64,000 bases of DNA from Sphingobium sp. CECT 9361 (GCF_918741285.1 NZ_CAKKNC010000001.1:248001-312000); one strand, 5' to 3'; counted from the stretch's first letter, positions 43,914 through 54,484 are shown. A program made the numbers and translations. Notes: generated by a model not told the origin, from the sequence alone.

Positions 43914-46900
43914 ATGAGCTTTCGCAACATATCGGCTTGGGCCATCCGCAATCCGGTCACGCCCATCGTGCTGTTCGTGGCGCTGCTGCTGGCGGGTGTC
44001 GTCAGCTTCATGCGGATGGACGTCAACAATAATCCGGACATCAGCTTTCCCGCCGTCAACGTCACCGTAACGCAACCGGGCGCTGCGCCGTCGGAGCTGG
44101 AAACGCAAGTGACCCAGCGGATCGAGGCGGCTGTTCGCGCCATCAGTGGGGTCGACGAAATCACGTCGGTCGCCAGCGAAGGCAGTTCCAGCACATTTGT
44201 GCAGTTCGCCATCGGAACGCCGGTCGATCGCGCCGTGGCGGACGTGAAGAATGCCGTCGATCAGGTCCGCAGCGATTTGCCCGATGGCATTTTGGAACCG
44301 CAGGTCACCCGCGTCGATATCGACGGCGGCCCAATCGCCTATTTCAGCGCCGAAGCGACCGACATGACGCTCGAAGAGCTGAGCTGGTATGTCGATAACA
44401 CCGTTGCCAAGCGGTTGCTGGGCATTCAGGGCATGGCTGCGGTCAAGCGCAGTGGCGGCGTCAGTCGCGAAATCCGGGTGATTCTGGACCCTGCCCGGAT
44501 GCAGGCGCATGGGATAACCGCGTCGCAAGTGAACCAGCAATTGCGGCAAGTGAATTTGAACGCCGCAGGAGGCCGCGCCGAAATCGCCGGAGCGGAACAG
44601 TCCGTGCGCGTGCTCGGCAATGCGCAGGACGCTTACGCCCTCGGGCAGACGCAGATCGCGATCAATGGCGGACAAACCGTCAAGCTGGCGGACATTGCCA
44701 ACGTTCGCGACATGTTTGCCGAACAGCGCTCGCTGGGGCTGATGAACGGGCGTCAGGTTACCAGCTTCAGCCTGGAAAAAGCGAAGGGCTCGTCCGACGT
44801 CGTGGTGTACGACGAAGCGATGAAGGAGCTGGATAAGCTCTCGAAAGAAAATCCGAAAATCACGTTCAAACAGCTATTTACGAGCGTCGATTACACCAAG
44901 GGCCAATATGAATCGGCTATGGCCGCTATGGTCGAGGGCGCGTTGCTGGCCGTCGTCATCGTCTTCCTGTTCCTGCGGGACTGGCGTGCGACGATGATTT
45001 CCGCGCTGGCCATTCCGCTGTCTGCGATACCGGCTTTCTGGTTCATGGACATGATGGGGTTCACGCTCAACAGCATCTCTCTTCTCGCGCTCAGCCTGGT
45101 GGCCGGTGTGCTGGTCGATGACGCCATCGTGGAAATCGAAAACATCGTACGCCATATGCGCATGGGCAAATCCGCCTATCAGGCATCGATCGACGCCGCC
45201 GACGAAATCGGCCTTGCGGTGCTGGCGACGACGATGGCCATCGTTGCCGTGTTCCTTCCCGTCGCGCTGATGCCGGGCATTTCGGGTCAGTTCTTCATTC
45301 AGTTCGGTATGACCGTGGTGGTTTCCGTGCTGCTCAGCCTGGCCGTCGCGCGCCTCATCACGCCCATGGTCGCCGCCTATTTCCTCAAGGCGCATGGCGA
45401 GGCCACCCATGGCGAAGGCTGGATGATGGATCGCTATATGAGCGTTCTGCGCTGGTCCCTCGATCAGCGCGCGGCCGACCGGGTACGTGGCTGGGACAAG
45501 TGGCAGCATAAGCTCGACAATGCCCGCAATGGCTTTTCGCGCGCCTGGATCAGGCTGCGTCGCCGCGTCCGCTCGATGCTCGTCGATCACCGGGTTTGGA
45601 CAGGCGCCCTGGGTGTGCTGGCGTTCGTTCTGACGATCGTTGCGTTCGCCACGTTGCCGATGGCCTTTCAGCCCACGACCAATAATGACTTCAGTCAGGT
45701 CAAGATCGAAATGGTGCCGGGAAGCACGCTGGAACAGACCCGCAGGGTCGCGCAAAAGGTGTCTGAAATGGTAACGGGGGATGGCCGGGTCGTCGATGCG
45801 GCCTTTGCCGATATCGAGCCGACCTCTGCCGACATTTTCCTGACCTTGCGTAAAGATCGGCCCATGTCCTCGGTCGACTGGGAGCGGTCGGTGGCACCCA
45901 AGTTCCGTGAGGTCGCGGACGCCCGTGTCAATTTCCAGTCGCAATCGGGCGGCGGCTTCGGTCGCGATCAGATCATGATGTTCGGCAGCGACAACCCTGA
46001 GTTGCTCGAAAAGACCGCCAATCAACTGGTCAAGGAAATGGCCGGGCTGAAGCAACTGCGCGATCCGCGGGTGCAAGGCGACATGCAGCGGCCTGAAATC
46101 ATCATCAAACCCCGCATGGACCTGGCCGCCAGCATGGGCGTCACGACGGCTGCCCTCAGCCAGACGATCCGCATCGCCACACTGGGCGATATCGATCAGA
46201 ATAGTGCCAAATTCTCGCTGAGCGACCGGCAGGTGCCGATCCGGGTGTCGCTGCAGGAAGGATCGCGCAAGGATCTGTCGACGATCGAGAATCTGCCCGT
46301 GCCGACGGCGAACGGCGGATCGGTTCCGCTCAAGGTCGTCGCCGATATCGAATTCGGGGCCGGGCCGACGCAAATCCGTCGCTATAACCAGATTCGCCGT
46401 ATCGTCGTGGGTGCCGATTATGCGCCCGGCGTCGTGACCAGCGATGCCTCGAAATTGATCAATGCCCTGCCCACGATGAAGAACCTGCCGCAGGGCGTTC
46501 AGAAGCTGAACGTCGGCGATGCCAAGTGGCAGGCCGAAATGATCCAGAATTTCGTTATTGCCGTGCTGTCCGGTGTCTTGCTGGTCTTCGCGGTGCTGGT
46601 GCTGCTCTACAAGCGGATCATGCCGCCGTTCGTGAACATGGGGTCGTTATTGCTGGCGCCATTGGGCGGCCTGATCGCGCTGCACATCGCCGGCCAGCCA
46701 GTTTCGATGCCGGTGTTCATCGGATTGCTGATGCTGCTGGGCATCGTGGCGAAGAACTCGATCCTTGTCGTCGATTTCGCGCTGGAGGAAATCTACAAGG
46801 GCGTGCCGAAGCATGAGGCGATCATCGATGCGGGGCACAAGCGCGCGCAGCCCATCGTGATGACGACCGTGGCGATGGTTGCCGGCATGGTGCCGACTGC

Positions 46901-47141
46901 CCTGTCGCTAACCGGGGACGGCGCATGGCGTCAGCCGATGGGCATTACCGTTATCGGCGGGCTGATCCTTTCGACCGTGCTGACTTTGGTGATCGTCCCT
47001 GCGACCTTCAGCCTGGCCATCGGTGTCGAAAGCTGGCTCGGCCCCCGCCTGACGCGCGGCCTGCTGACCTATCGCAAAGGCGACGATGTCGAACAGGATG
47101 GCGCGCATCCACATGGCGAAGCGGCGCAGCCTGCCGAATGA
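43914..47141 (+). CDS. RND efflux transporter permease
   Basis: 1075-residue inner-membrane pump of the AcrB/HAE type. Two repeats with an N-terminal helix (VTPIVLFVALLLAGVVSFM), the large periplasmic loops, LVAGVLVDDAIVEIENIVRHM with the conserved Asp pair of TM4, and GLLMLLGIVAKNSILVVDFA in the second half. The stretch between TM6 and TM7 (about residues 480-560) is longer and more basic than usual. It exports hydrophobic compounds with the upstream adaptor, 30 bases away. The substrate cannot be told from sequence. Confidence 0.95.
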   Translation: MSFRNISAWAIRNPVTPIVLFVALLLAGVVSFMRMDVNNNPDISFPAVNVTVTQPGAAPSELETQVTQRIEAAVRAISGVDEITSVASEGSSSTFVQFAIGTPVDRAVADVKNAVDQVRSDLPDGILEPQVTRVDIDGGPIAYFSAEATDMTLEELSWYVDNTVAKRLLGIQGMAAVKRSGGVSREIRVILDPARMQAHGITASQVNQQLRQVNLNAAGGRAEIAGAEQSVRVLGNAQDAYALGQTQIAINGGQTVKLADIANVRDMFAEQRSLGLMNGRQVTSFSLEKAKGSSDVVVYDEAMKELDKLSKENPKITFKQLFTSVDYTKGQYESAMAAMVEGALLAVVIVFLFLRDWRATMISALAIPLSAIPAFWFMDMMGFTLNSISLLALSLVAGVLVDDAIVEIENIVRHMRMGKSAYQASIDAADEIGLAVLATTMAIVAVFLPVALMPGISGQFFIQFGMTVVVSVLLSLAVARLITPMVAAYFLKAHGEATHGEGWMMDRYMSVLRWSLDQRAADRVRGWDKWQHKLDNARNGFSRAWIRLRRRVRSMLVDHRVWTGALGVLAFVLTIVAFATLPMAFQPTTNNDFSQVKIEMVPGSTLEQTRRVAQKVSEMVTGDGRVVDAAFADIEPTSADIFLTLRKDRPMSSVDWERSVAPKFREVADARVNFQSQSGGGFGRDQIMMFGSDNPELLEKTANQLVKEMAGLKQLRDPRVQGDMQRPEIIIKPRMDLAASMGVTTAALSQTIRIATLGDIDQNSAKFSLSDRQVPIRVSLQEGSRKDLSTIENLPVPTANGGSVPLKVVADIEFGAGPTQIRRYNQIRRIVVGADYAPGVVTSDASKLINALPTMKNLPQGVQKLNVGDAKWQAEMIQNFVIAVLSGVLLVFAVLVLLYKRIMPPFVNMGSLLLAPLGGLIALHIAGQPVSMPVFIGLLMLLGIVAKNSILVVDFALEEIYKGVPKHEAIIDAGHKRAQPIVMTTVAMVAGMVPTALSLTGDGAWRQPMGITVIGGLILSTVLTLVIVPATFSLAIGVESWLGPRLTRGLLTYRKGDDVEQDGAHPHGEAAQPAE

Positions 47142-47201
47142 ACCGGATATTTCGGGCTGTTGTTGCCTGAACGAAACGGCGCGCGGATCGTTGAGCGGAA
47201 C

Positions 47202-48461
47202 ATGAAACTGTTTCGCTTCGATCCCGCGCCGGTTCCCGTCAATGGCGCACGGCGTATGCGGGCCATCGCCACCGGCGTCCTCATCGTCATGGCGCTGACC
47301 TTCGCCATCTCGCGCAGCTTTGCTCATGTGCACCCCGCCATCGGCTATGTGCAGGCCTTTGCCGAAGCGGCGATGGTGGGCGGATTGGCCGACTGGTTCG
47401 CTGTCACCGCGCTGTTCCGCCATCCGCTCGGCCTGCCGATACCGCACACTGCGATCATCCCGCGTAACAAGGACCGCATCGGCGATACGCTTGCCGCCTT
47501 TCTGCGCGATAACTTCCTGACCTCCGCTGTCGTGGCGCGCCGGATGCGGCGCGTCGACGTAGCGTCGGCAGCGGGCCGCTTTCTCAGTCAGCCTGCCGCC
47601 GGCGACGGACGATTGCGTCAGGGCGCGTCCCGCCTCGCCGCCAACCTGCTGGAAGCGCTGGATGAGGAACGTCTGGGCGGGATGGTCAAGGGGGCCATCG
47701 CCCAGCGCCTGCGCGCGCTCAATATCGGGCCGCTGGTGGGGCAAGCGCTGGAAGCCGCCATGCGGGACGGCCGTCACGCGCCGGTGCTGGACGGCATCGT
47801 GCGCTGGGCGGGACGTACGCTCGAAGCGAACGACCATCTCATCCGCGAAATGGTGCATGCGCGGGCGGGCAAGGTTTTGCGCTGGACGGGTTTGGACGAG
47901 AATGTCGCCAATGCGATCATCAGCGGTTTGCAGAAGCTGCTCGACGACATGGCCGAAGACCCCGGACATCCCCTACGGGCGAAGGCGGAGGAGGGATTGC
48001 AGAAGCTGGCCTTCGATCTGCAGTTCGATCCCGACATGCAAGCGCGCGTGGCCAAGATTCGGGACGAGATCGTCGAGAACCCGGCAATGCAACGGTGGAT
48101 CGGTGGATTGTGGGAACAGGGCCGCGCAGGTTTGCTCCGCGCGGCACGCGATCCTTCCGGCGCGATGGCCGGGCGTTTCGGGGAAGCGCTGCGTCAACTG
48201 GGCGGCACGTTGCAGGACGATGGGCAATTGCGCGCCGTGCTCAATCGCTTTGCACGCCGCACGGCGGTCGGCGCGACAGCGGCCTATGGCGACAATATCG
48301 TCAAGCTGGTGAGCGAAACGGTGCGGGGATGGGATGCCATTACCGTTACCAGTCGCCTCGAAAACGCCGTGGGACGCGACCTTCAATATATCCGTATCAA
48401 CGGCACTCTGGTCGGCGGATTGGTGGGCCTTGCACTCCATGCGGTGGATACATTGCTATAA
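47202..48461 (+). CDS. DUF445 membrane protein
   Basis: 419 residues. An N-terminal hydrophobic segment (IATGVLIVMALTFAISRSF) precedes AAMVGGLADWFAVTALFRHPLGLPIPHTAIIPRNKDRIG, the signature of DUF445 (YjiN-like). A long helical middle and a final membrane helix (VGGLVGLALHAVDTLL) complete it. The start is the ATG at 47202; a TTG in frame lies at 47160. It follows the RND pump but its role is unknown. Confidence 0.9.
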   Translation: MKLFRFDPAPVPVNGARRMRAIATGVLIVMALTFAISRSFAHVHPAIGYVQAFAEAAMVGGLADWFAVTALFRHPLGLPIPHTAIIPRNKDRIGDTLAAFLRDNFLTSAVVARRMRRVDVASAAGRFLSQPAAGDGRLRQGASRLAANLLEALDEERLGGMVKGAIAQRLRALNIGPLVGQALEAAMRDGRHAPVLDGIVRWAGRTLEANDHLIREMVHARAGKVLRWTGLDENVANAIISGLQKLLDDMAEDPGHPLRAKAEEGLQKLAFDLQFDPDMQARVAKIRDEIVENPAMQRWIGGLWEQGRAGLLRAARDPSGAMAGRFGEALRQLGGTLQDDGQLRAVLNRFARRTAVGATAAYGDNIVKLVSETVRGWDAITVTSRLENAVGRDLQYIRINGTLVGGLVGLALHAVDTLL

Positions 48462-48548
48462 TGATGTACAGCCCATGCTAAAAATTACGCCCTGTATGGA
48501 ACTGTTGGTGCAATTGGGCATTTTCGTTGCTCAAACTGGCAATATGAA

Positions 48549-48992
48549 ATGACAATGCGTGTTCTGATCGTTGAGGACGAAATATTCGTTGCTCTGGAAA
48601 TCGAAGAGATAGTGGCCGAAGCCGGGCTATCCGTGGGTGCCATCGCGGCTGACAGGGCCGCAGCGATCGAATCCGCCGCACTTTGCGATATAGCGCTTGT
48701 AGATCTCAACTTGCGCGATGGCCCCACCGGCCCCGAAATCGGCAGAATATTGGCCAAAGAGTTCGGCATCCGTGTCATCTACGTCACTGCGAATCCTGCG
48801 CAGATCGGCGATGCCGCCGACGCGGCCCTGGGTGTCATTACCAAGCCATTTCGTAGTGAGACGGTAAAAGCGGTATTGGCCTTTGCCAGAGCCGCTAATG
48901 ACGACGAGCAGTTCGAATATCAGTCGATTGCCGGATTTACGCCGTTTCTGCCCCGACCCGGCTCATTGCGCGGCTCGGAATATGCAGAGTAA
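48549..48992 (+). CDS. Single-domain response regulator
   Basis: 147 residues, a receiver domain with a short C-terminal tail. Acidic pocket VEDE, phospho-acceptor in ALVDLNLRDG, Thr in YVTAN and Lys in ITKPF. No output domain, so it probably acts by protein contact or phosphotransfer. Its last 56 bases overlap the 3' end of the convergent HWE kinase gene, the likely partner. An in-frame ATG at 48555 is an alternative start. Confidence 0.88.
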   Translation: MTMRVLIVEDEIFVALEIEEIVAEAGLSVGAIAADRAAAIESAALCDIALVDLNLRDGPTGPEIGRILAKEFGIRVIYVTANPAQIGDAADAALGVITKPFRSETVKAVLAFARAANDDEQFEYQSIAGFTPFLPRPGSLRGSEYAE

Positions 48993-50481
48993 CAGCCAGA
49001 CCATCTGGTAACCATTCCCACACGATCTTTCCGCCAAGCTGTCGCTCGACGCTCAAGGATATCAGGCGCGTGCCAAAGCCAGCTTTTTCCGGTGCCCGGA
49101 CGACTGGCCCGCCATGTTCGCGCCAAAGAAGAACGCAATCGGCGCCGTCCCGTGAAACATGAAGATCGATATGGCCCTCGGCAGTGGACAAGGCGCCATA
49201 TTTGGCGGCGTTGGTTGCCAGTTCGTGAAACAGAAGCGCAAGAGGCGTGGCCGAACGGTCATCGACCACCTGATCCTCACCGGACAGCGTGACGCGCGAT
49301 TGCCGATCCGACTGATAGGGCGCCAAAAGCTGCAATATCACGCCAAACAGGCTGGTCTGGCCCATTTCCGATGCCGATGCAGAACTGTGCGGACGGACGA
49401 AATCATGCGCGCGGCCCAGCGCTATTACGCGATCGCGCAGCTCGCCTGCGATATCCGCCATTTCCGGATGCTCGCGGGCGGAAAGATTGATCAGCCCCGC
49501 GATCACGGAAAAGATGTTCTTGATGCGATGGGACAACTCGTGCGTGATGACTTCGCGCTCTTCCATCTCCATTTTGCGCTCATGAATGTCCGTGCACGTC
49601 CCAAACCATCTGGTTATCGTCCCGTTGACATCCCGGATCGGTAAAGCGCGACCGAGCGTCCAGCGATACTGACCGCTATGATGGCGCAGGCGATATTCGA
49701 TCTCATATGGCGCCCCGGTGGCCAGGGAATGGCTCCATAGCTGCCAGGCTTTTTCCCGATCGTCAGGATGGAACATGCCGTTCCACTCCTCTCCGTCAGT
49801 CGATCCCTCCGGCATGCCGGTAAATTCATACCAACGGGCATTGTAATAATCGTGATAGCCGTCGGGCAGGGTGGACCACACCATTTGCGGCATCGCATCG
49901 GCCAGCGTGCGAAACCGGCCCTGACTGTCCTCCAGCGCGCGGGCGCGATCGGCCGCTTCTTTCCGAAAAGCACCGTCCTTGCGACGGGCCTCAAGGAATG
50001 CCGCGACTTGACGGGCCAGCAGCGCAAGGCCTTGCGCCTGCAATGGAGTGAGACCTTCGCGGGGCGTGTAATCTATGACGCACAATGCTCCCAGAGGCAC
50101 ACCCTCCGCCGACAGCAAGGGGGCGCCGGTGTAGAAGCGGATATATGGGGATTGCGTAACCAGCAGATTGTCCGAAAAACGCGGGTCCAGCGTCGCGTCG
50201 GGCACCGTGAACAGCCCCTCTCCACGCATTGCGTGCATGCAGAAAGACAGTTCGCGGGGCGTTTCGCTCGCATCCATGCCGGTGCGCGCAATGAAACGCT
50301 GGCGCGTATCTTCGACGATGCTGACGACAGCCGTCGGCGTATGGCACAGCGCGCTGGCGAAAGCGGTTATTTCATCCAGTTCATCGAACCCCTCGGCATC
50401 GAGGTCGTACTGGCGTAACAGCGCCAGACGATCGGTCTCGGTCATCTTGCCTGAAGGTATCAGCGCGGGCGTCTCAGCCAT
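48937..50481 (-). CDS. Soluble HWE-family sensor kinase with GAF and PAS domains
   Basis: 514 residues with no membrane segment. GAF domain at about 20-170 ([32 protein letters not shown]), PAS/PAC domain at about 190-315 ([27 protein letters not shown]), then the HWE core: phospho-His in [33 protein letters not shown], and the W-x-E in [11 protein letters not shown] kinases with GAF or PAS domains usually sense light, redox or small ligands and are common in alphaproteobacteria. The gene converges on the single-domain regulator. Its start overlaps the murA stop by eight bases. Confidence 0.9.
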   Translation of the reverse strand: MAETPALIPSGKMTETDRLALLRQYDLDAEGFDELDEITAFASALCHTPTAVVSIVEDTRQRFIARTGMDASETPRELSFCMHAMRGEGLFTVPDATLDPRFSDNLLVTQSPYIRFYTGAPLLSAEGVPLGALCVIDYTPREGLTPLQAQGLALLARQVAAFLEARRKDGAFRKEAADRARALEDSQGRFRTLADAMPQMVWSTLPDGYHDYYNARWYEFTGMPEGSTDGEEWNGMFHPDDREKAWQLWSHSLATGAPYEIEYRLRHHSGQYRWTLGRALPIRDVNGTITRWFGTCTDIHERKMEMEEREVITHELSHRIKNIFSVIAGLINLSAREHPEMADIAGELRDRVIALGRAHDFVRPHSSASASEMGQTSLFGVILQLLAPYQSDRQSRVTLSGEDQVVDDRSATPLALLFHELATNAAKYGALSTAEGHIDLHVSRDGADCVLLWREHGGPVVRAPEKAGFGTRLISLSVERQLGGKIVWEWLPDGLAVTLHIPSRAMSRVGAETA

Positions 50482-51757
50482 CGCTTATGCGTTCGATGTC
50501 TGCTCCCACAGCCGATAGTTTCTCTTCCAGACGCTCATAGCCGCGGTCCAGATGATAGACGCGGCTGACAAGGGTTTCGCCCTCTGCAGCGAGACCCGCC
50601 AGAATAAGGCTCATCGACGCGCGCAGATCGGTCGCCATCACGGGTGCGCCGGTCAGTTGGCTGACGCCGCGGACAATTGCGGTGCGACCGTTGACGCTGA
50701 TATCCGCGCCCATGCGTGCCAGCTCCGGCACATGCATATACCGATTTTCGAAGATCGTTTCGGTCAGCACGCTTGCGCCATTGGCCAGCGTGAGCATGGC
50801 CATGAACTGCGCTTGCATATCCGTCGGAAAGGCGGGGAAGGGAGCGGTAGAAATCGTCAGAGGCCTCAATTTTCCATCCGACACAACGCGGATACCGTCC
50901 TTGAGTTCCTCGATATGTACGCCCGCTTCGCGCATCGCTGCCAGAATAGCGTGCATATCCCCCGGATTCGCGCCGATCAGGTCGAGGCTGCCGCCCGTGA
51001 TCGCGGCCGCGCACGCATAGCTGCCAGCCTCGATACGGTCGGGCATGACACTGTAGGTCGCGCCATGCAGGCGCTTTTTACCGTGCACGGTCAGCGTACC
51101 GCCGCCGATTCCTTCGATCTCCGCACCCATGGCGACGAGCAGGCGGCACAGATCGACGATTTCCGGTTCCCGCGCGGCATTTTCCAGGATGCAAGTGCCG
51201 TTCGCCAGCACCGCCGCCATCAGCGCGTTCTCTGTTGCGCCCACCGAGACTACGGGGAAGCTGAACGTGCCGCCGGGAAGTCCACCGTCCGGCGCGCTGG
51301 CACGCACATAGCCTGCCGCGATTTCGATGATCGCGCCAAAGGCCTCCAGCGCTTTCAGGTGCAAGTCGATGGGCCGGTTGCCGATGGCGCAGCCGCCGGG
51401 CAGCGACACGGTCGCTTCGCCCGCACGTGCCAGCAAAGGCCCCAGCACGAGTATCGACGCGCGCATCTTGCGCACGATATCGTAAGGCGCTTCAGTCGAC
51501 GTGACCCGACCCGCGCGCAGCGTCATCACACGGCCGAAATCTTCGGGCCGTGCGCCTTCGATCATGGTCGAGACGCCAAGCTGGTTAAGCAGATGGCCGA
51601 AGCTGTCGACATCGGCGAGGCGCGGCAGATTGCGCAGCGTCACCGGTTCATCGGTAAGCAGCGCGCAAGGCAGCAAAGTCAGCGCTGCATTCTTGGCGCC
51701 GGAGATGGGAAGACGGCCGTTAAGACGGGCACCGCCGCGAATGTGAATTTGGTCCAT
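50474..51757 (-). CDS. murA: UDP-N-acetylglucosamine 1-carboxyvinyltransferase
   Basis: First committed step of peptidoglycan synthesis, PEP transfer to UDP-GlcNAc. 427 residues. The EPSP-synthase-like fold is shown by [21 protein letters not shown], the catalytic-loop Cys in [16 protein letters not shown] (the fosfomycin target Cys is present), and [15 protein letters not shown] near the active site. It starts at an ATG at 51757 and its end overlaps the HWE kinase start, which is unusual for an essential gene. Confidence 0.96.
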   Translation of the reverse strand: MDQIHIRGGARLNGRLPISGAKNAALTLLPCALLTDEPVTLRNLPRLADVDSFGHLLNQLGVSTMIEGARPEDFGRVMTLRAGRVTSTEAPYDIVRKMRASILVLGPLLARAGEATVSLPGGCAIGNRPIDLHLKALEAFGAIIEIAAGYVRASAPDGGLPGGTFSFPVVSVGATENALMAAVLANGTCILENAAREPEIVDLCRLLVAMGAEIEGIGGGTLTVHGKKRLHGATYSVMPDRIEAGSYACAAAITGGSLDLIGANPGDMHAILAAMREAGVHIEELKDGIRVVSDGKLRPLTISTAPFPAFPTDMQAQFMAMLTLANGASVLTETIFENRYMHVPELARMGADISVNGRTAIVRGVSQLTGAPVMATDLRASMSLILAGLAAEGETLVSRVYHLDRGYERLEEKLSAVGADIERISDG

Positions 51758-51964
51758 TATCCCGCTTCATAAGCCCTATTGCGGGCCATGCAAGGCATCC
51801 ACCCCTCGCAAAAAAATTCGAATGCCGCGCGGCGCGCAACTATTTGACGATAAATCATGAATTGCGAAACGCCGATTAATTCATGTTGATGCAGCGCCAG
51901 GAAATGCAGCCAAAAGCCAATCCGGGCGTTCTGACGTCGTAACAATTGGTAAAAAGGTGAGCGC

Positions 51965-52696
51965 GTGACAGGCAGTTGTTTCGCAGAAAGATTGGAAAAG
52001 CACATTCCGCTGAACGAAGCGGAGCGGCGCGCCCTTGCGCGCCTTGAGGAATCGCAGCGCAAGGTTAAGCGCGGCGTCATAATCCAGCGCACGAATGAGC
52101 CGGTGAACGAGCTGTTCGTGCTGCGCCACGGTCGTGTGATGAGCTATATCATCCTGCCCGACGGCAGCCGCCAGATATTGCGCGTGTATTTTCCCGGCGA
52201 TTTCATCGGATCGGCCAGCACGATTTACAGCAAGGCACCGGAGTCGCTGGTCGCACTGGCCGATTCCGTTCTGTGTCCCTTCGACAAGGCGGGCCTTCGG
52301 GTTTTGCTTGAGGAATATCCGCGCGTCGCTGCATTGATGTTCGTGCTGTCGCAGACGGAGCGAGTGGCACTGACCGACCGCCTTGCGTCGCTGGGGCGCA
52401 CGTCGGCCAAGGCACGGGTTGCTGCGTTCCTGCTGGATATCGTCCATCGCCTGCGGGTGATGAATGACGACGTTACGGACACGTTCGACCTCAAACTGAC
52501 GCAGGAAGAAATCGGGGACGCGGTGGGCCTGACCTCGGTTCATGTAAACCGCATGGTCCGGCAAATGGAGGCCGAAGGTCTGATCGCTCGATCGGATGGG
52601 CTGTATACCATATTGGACGAGAAGAAACTGACCGAGATCGGCCATTATACCGACCGCTACAGCGACCTCAATCTCGACTGGCTGCCGTCTGCCTGA
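51965..52696 (+). CDS. Crp/Fnr-family transcription regulator
   Basis: 243 residues. Cyclic-nucleotide-binding fold (VNELFVLRHGRVMSYIILPDGSRQILRVYFPGDFIG), a long dimer helix and a C-terminal winged helix with LTQEEIGDAVGLTSVHVNRMVRQMEAEGLI. The usual Fnr cluster of N-terminal cysteines is not present (only single Cys residues), so it is not an oxygen-sensing 4Fe-4S Fnr. The start is GTG with AAAGGTGAG just upstream. It is divergent from murA. Confidence 0.92.
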   Translation: MTGSCFAERLEKHIPLNEAERRALARLEESQRKVKRGVIIQRTNEPVNELFVLRHGRVMSYIILPDGSRQILRVYFPGDFIGSASTIYSKAPESLVALADSVLCPFDKAGLRVLLEEYPRVAALMFVLSQTERVALTDRLASLGRTSAKARVAAFLLDIVHRLRVMNDDVTDTFDLKLTQEEIGDAVGLTSVHVNRMVRQMEAEGLIARSDGLYTILDEKKLTEIGHYTDRYSDLNLDWLPSA

Positions 52697-52699
52697 CGC

Positions 52700-53266
52700 T
52701 TAGGCCAGCAGTTCGATGTCCCAATAGAGCCAGTCGTGCCAGCTTTCGTGCAGATAGCCGGGCGGGAAGGCGCGGCCATGTTCCTGCAATTGCCAGGTCG
52801 TCGGCCGGATCGGCTGAATATGCAGGCGCATCCCGGCCTCGCGCGGGGTGCGCCCGCCCTTGCGCAAGTTGCACGGCGAGCAGGCCGTCGCGACATTCTC
52901 CCACGTCGTCCGCCCGCCTGCGCGGCGCGGAATGACATGGTCGAACGTCAGGTCGTGCAGCGATCCGCAATATTGGCAGGCAAACTTGTCGCGCAGGAAC
53001 AGGTTGAACCGGGTGAACGCGGGATGTTCGGACGGTCGCACATATTGTTTGAGCGCGATGACCGAAGGAATCTTCATCTGGAAACTGGGGGAATGCACTT
53101 CGCGTTCGTATGTCGCGACGATGTCCACCCGGTCCAGAAACACCGCCTTGATTGCGGTCTGCCAAGGCCACAGGCTCAAAGGATAATAGCTGAGCGGGGT
53201 GTAGTCCGCATTAAGAACCAGCGCCGGGCAATTTTCCGGATGCCGTATCAGGTCGGGATGGTACAT
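52700..53266 (-). CDS. HNH endonuclease family protein
   Basis: 188 residues. N-terminal part CPALVLNADYTPLSYYPLSL, then the HNH region with CQYCGSLHDLTFDHVIPR, GGRTTWENVATACSPCNLRKG, carrying the Cys pairs and Asp-His of the HNH fold. This type is widespread in bacterial chromosomes with no mobile-element context, and its role is not proven. The ATG at 53266 begins MYHPDLIRHPENCP; a longer frame to 53341 runs into the region upstream of gluQ and is not supported. Confidence 0.9.
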   Translation of the reverse strand: MYHPDLIRHPENCPALVLNADYTPLSYYPLSLWPWQTAIKAVFLDRVDIVATYEREVHSPSFQMKIPSVIALKQYVRPSEHPAFTRFNLFLRDKFACQYCGSLHDLTFDHVIPRRAGGRTTWENVATACSPCNLRKGGRTPREAGMRLHIQPIRPTTWQLQEHGRAFPPGYLHESWHDWLYWDIELLA

Positions 53267-53359
53267 AGAAAAGCCTCTACCCCCTATCTGTCGCGCTGAT
53301 CGCCGATAAACGTGACATGCGCATGACAGCATTACCACCATCGCCCGTCAAGAGTCTGT

Positions 53360-54238
53360 ATGATGCCGCCGCACTTGCCACAGCATATCGTTACGCGCTT
53401 TGCGCCGAGCCCCACCGGGCGGTTGCATGTGGGGCATGGCTGGTCGGCGCTGATGGCGCATGATCTGGCGGGAGGGTCCGGGGGCAGGTTCCACTTGCGG
53501 ATCGAGGATATCGACGGCGCGCGCAGTCGGCCCGAGCATGTGGCAGGGATCATGGAGGATCTTGCATGGTTGGGCCTTGGCTGGGACGGGCCGGCCGTGT
53601 TCCAGTCCCAGCGACTGGCAGCGTATGCGGCAGCGCTGGACCGGCTGAAAGCGATGGGCCTTGCCTATCCCTGTTTCTGCACGCGCGCGGATATCGCCGC
53701 GAGTGCGTCGGCGCCGCACGGACCGGAAGGGGCAATCTATCCCGGCACCTGTCGCCATGTCCCCGACGATGTGCGGGCCGACCGGATCGCACGCGAACCC
53801 CATGCCTGGCGGATCGACATGGCGCGCGCGGTGGCGATGGCCGGGCCGCTGACATGGGAGGATGACGATCGCGGCCCGATCCTCGCCGATCCGCTGGCGG
53901 CGGGCGACGTCGTGCTGGCGCGCAAGGATGCGCCGACCAGCTACCATCTGGCCGCCACGCTGGACGATGCGGCGATGGGCGTCACGCTGGTCCTGCGCGG
54001 GCGCGACTTGCTGGCGGCGACGGACATCCACCGGCTGTTGCAGGCGCTGCTCGATCTGCCGACGCCGGTCTATCGCCATCATGGCCTGCTGGTGGGCCCG
54101 GACGGCAAGCGTCTGGCCAAGCGCACCGGCGGCATCCAACTGGCGGAATTGCGTGCAAGTGGAGTCGATCCTGCCCGCTTGCGCGACGATTTGCGCGCCG
54201 GGGTGTTTCCGGCTGGAATTTCGCTGCAGAATACCTAG
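53360..54238 (+). CDS. gluQ: Glutamyl-Q tRNA(Asp) synthetase
   Basis: Attaches glutamate to queuosine at position 34 of tRNA-Asp. 292 residues, the short GluRS paralogue without the anticodon-binding domain. HVGH near residues 23-26 replaces HIGH (TRFAPSPTGRLHVGHGWSA), the zinc-type region has CFCTRAD and GTCRH, and KRLAKRTG stands for KMSKS. The start is ATG at 53360. Confidence 0.93.
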   Translation: MMPPHLPQHIVTRFAPSPTGRLHVGHGWSALMAHDLAGGSGGRFHLRIEDIDGARSRPEHVAGIMEDLAWLGLGWDGPAVFQSQRLAAYAAALDRLKAMGLAYPCFCTRADIAASASAPHGPEGAIYPGTCRHVPDDVRADRIAREPHAWRIDMARAVAMAGPLTWEDDDRGPILADPLAAGDVVLARKDAPTSYHLAATLDDAAMGVTLVLRGRDLLAATDIHRLLQALLDLPTPVYRHHGLLVGPDGKRLAKRTGGIQLAELRASGVDPARLRDDLRAGVFPAGISLQNT

Positions 54239-54247
54239 ATTAGACCC

Positions 54248-54481
54248 ATGAACACATTTCTCGTCATCCTCATCATCGCTGCAGCCTTCATGACGGTTTT
54301 CATGCTGGTGCGCGGCGTCGTCGCCTTCCTGAAGACGACGGAGGCGGAATTGAAATCGGATCAGGTCGGTCCCAGCGCGTCGAGCCTGAAACAGAACAAG
54401 GCGATGTTCGCGCGTATCGGTTTTCAAGCAGTGGCAGTGCTGCTGGTGGCATTGTTGATGTTGCTGAACGGCAAGCAATAG
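54248..54481 (+). CDS. Small twin-transmembrane (HIG1-like) protein
   Basis: 77 residues with two membrane helices (FLVILIIAAAFMTVFMLVRGVV and FQAVAVLLVALLMLLNGKQ) joined by a polar loop (KSDQVGPSASSLKQNKAMFARIG). The family is found in many sphingomonads, often near respiratory or HIG1-domain proteins, and the role is unclear. It lies nine bases after gluQ and three bases before the adenosyltransferase gene. Confidence 0.9.
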   Translation: MNTFLVILIIAAAFMTVFMLVRGVVAFLKTTEAELKSDQVGPSASSLKQNKAMFARIGFQAVAVLLVALLMLLNGKQ

Positions 54482-54484
54482 CGC

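Noticed and set aside
44874..46373. 499-codon open frame on the minus strand
   Set aside because: Antisense within the RND permease; His/Arg-rich composition typical of shadow frames in GC-rich DNA.
54240..54484. Possible cobalamin riboswitch before the adenosyltransferase
   Set aside because: The gene is only three bases from a coding gene, so there is no leader to fold.
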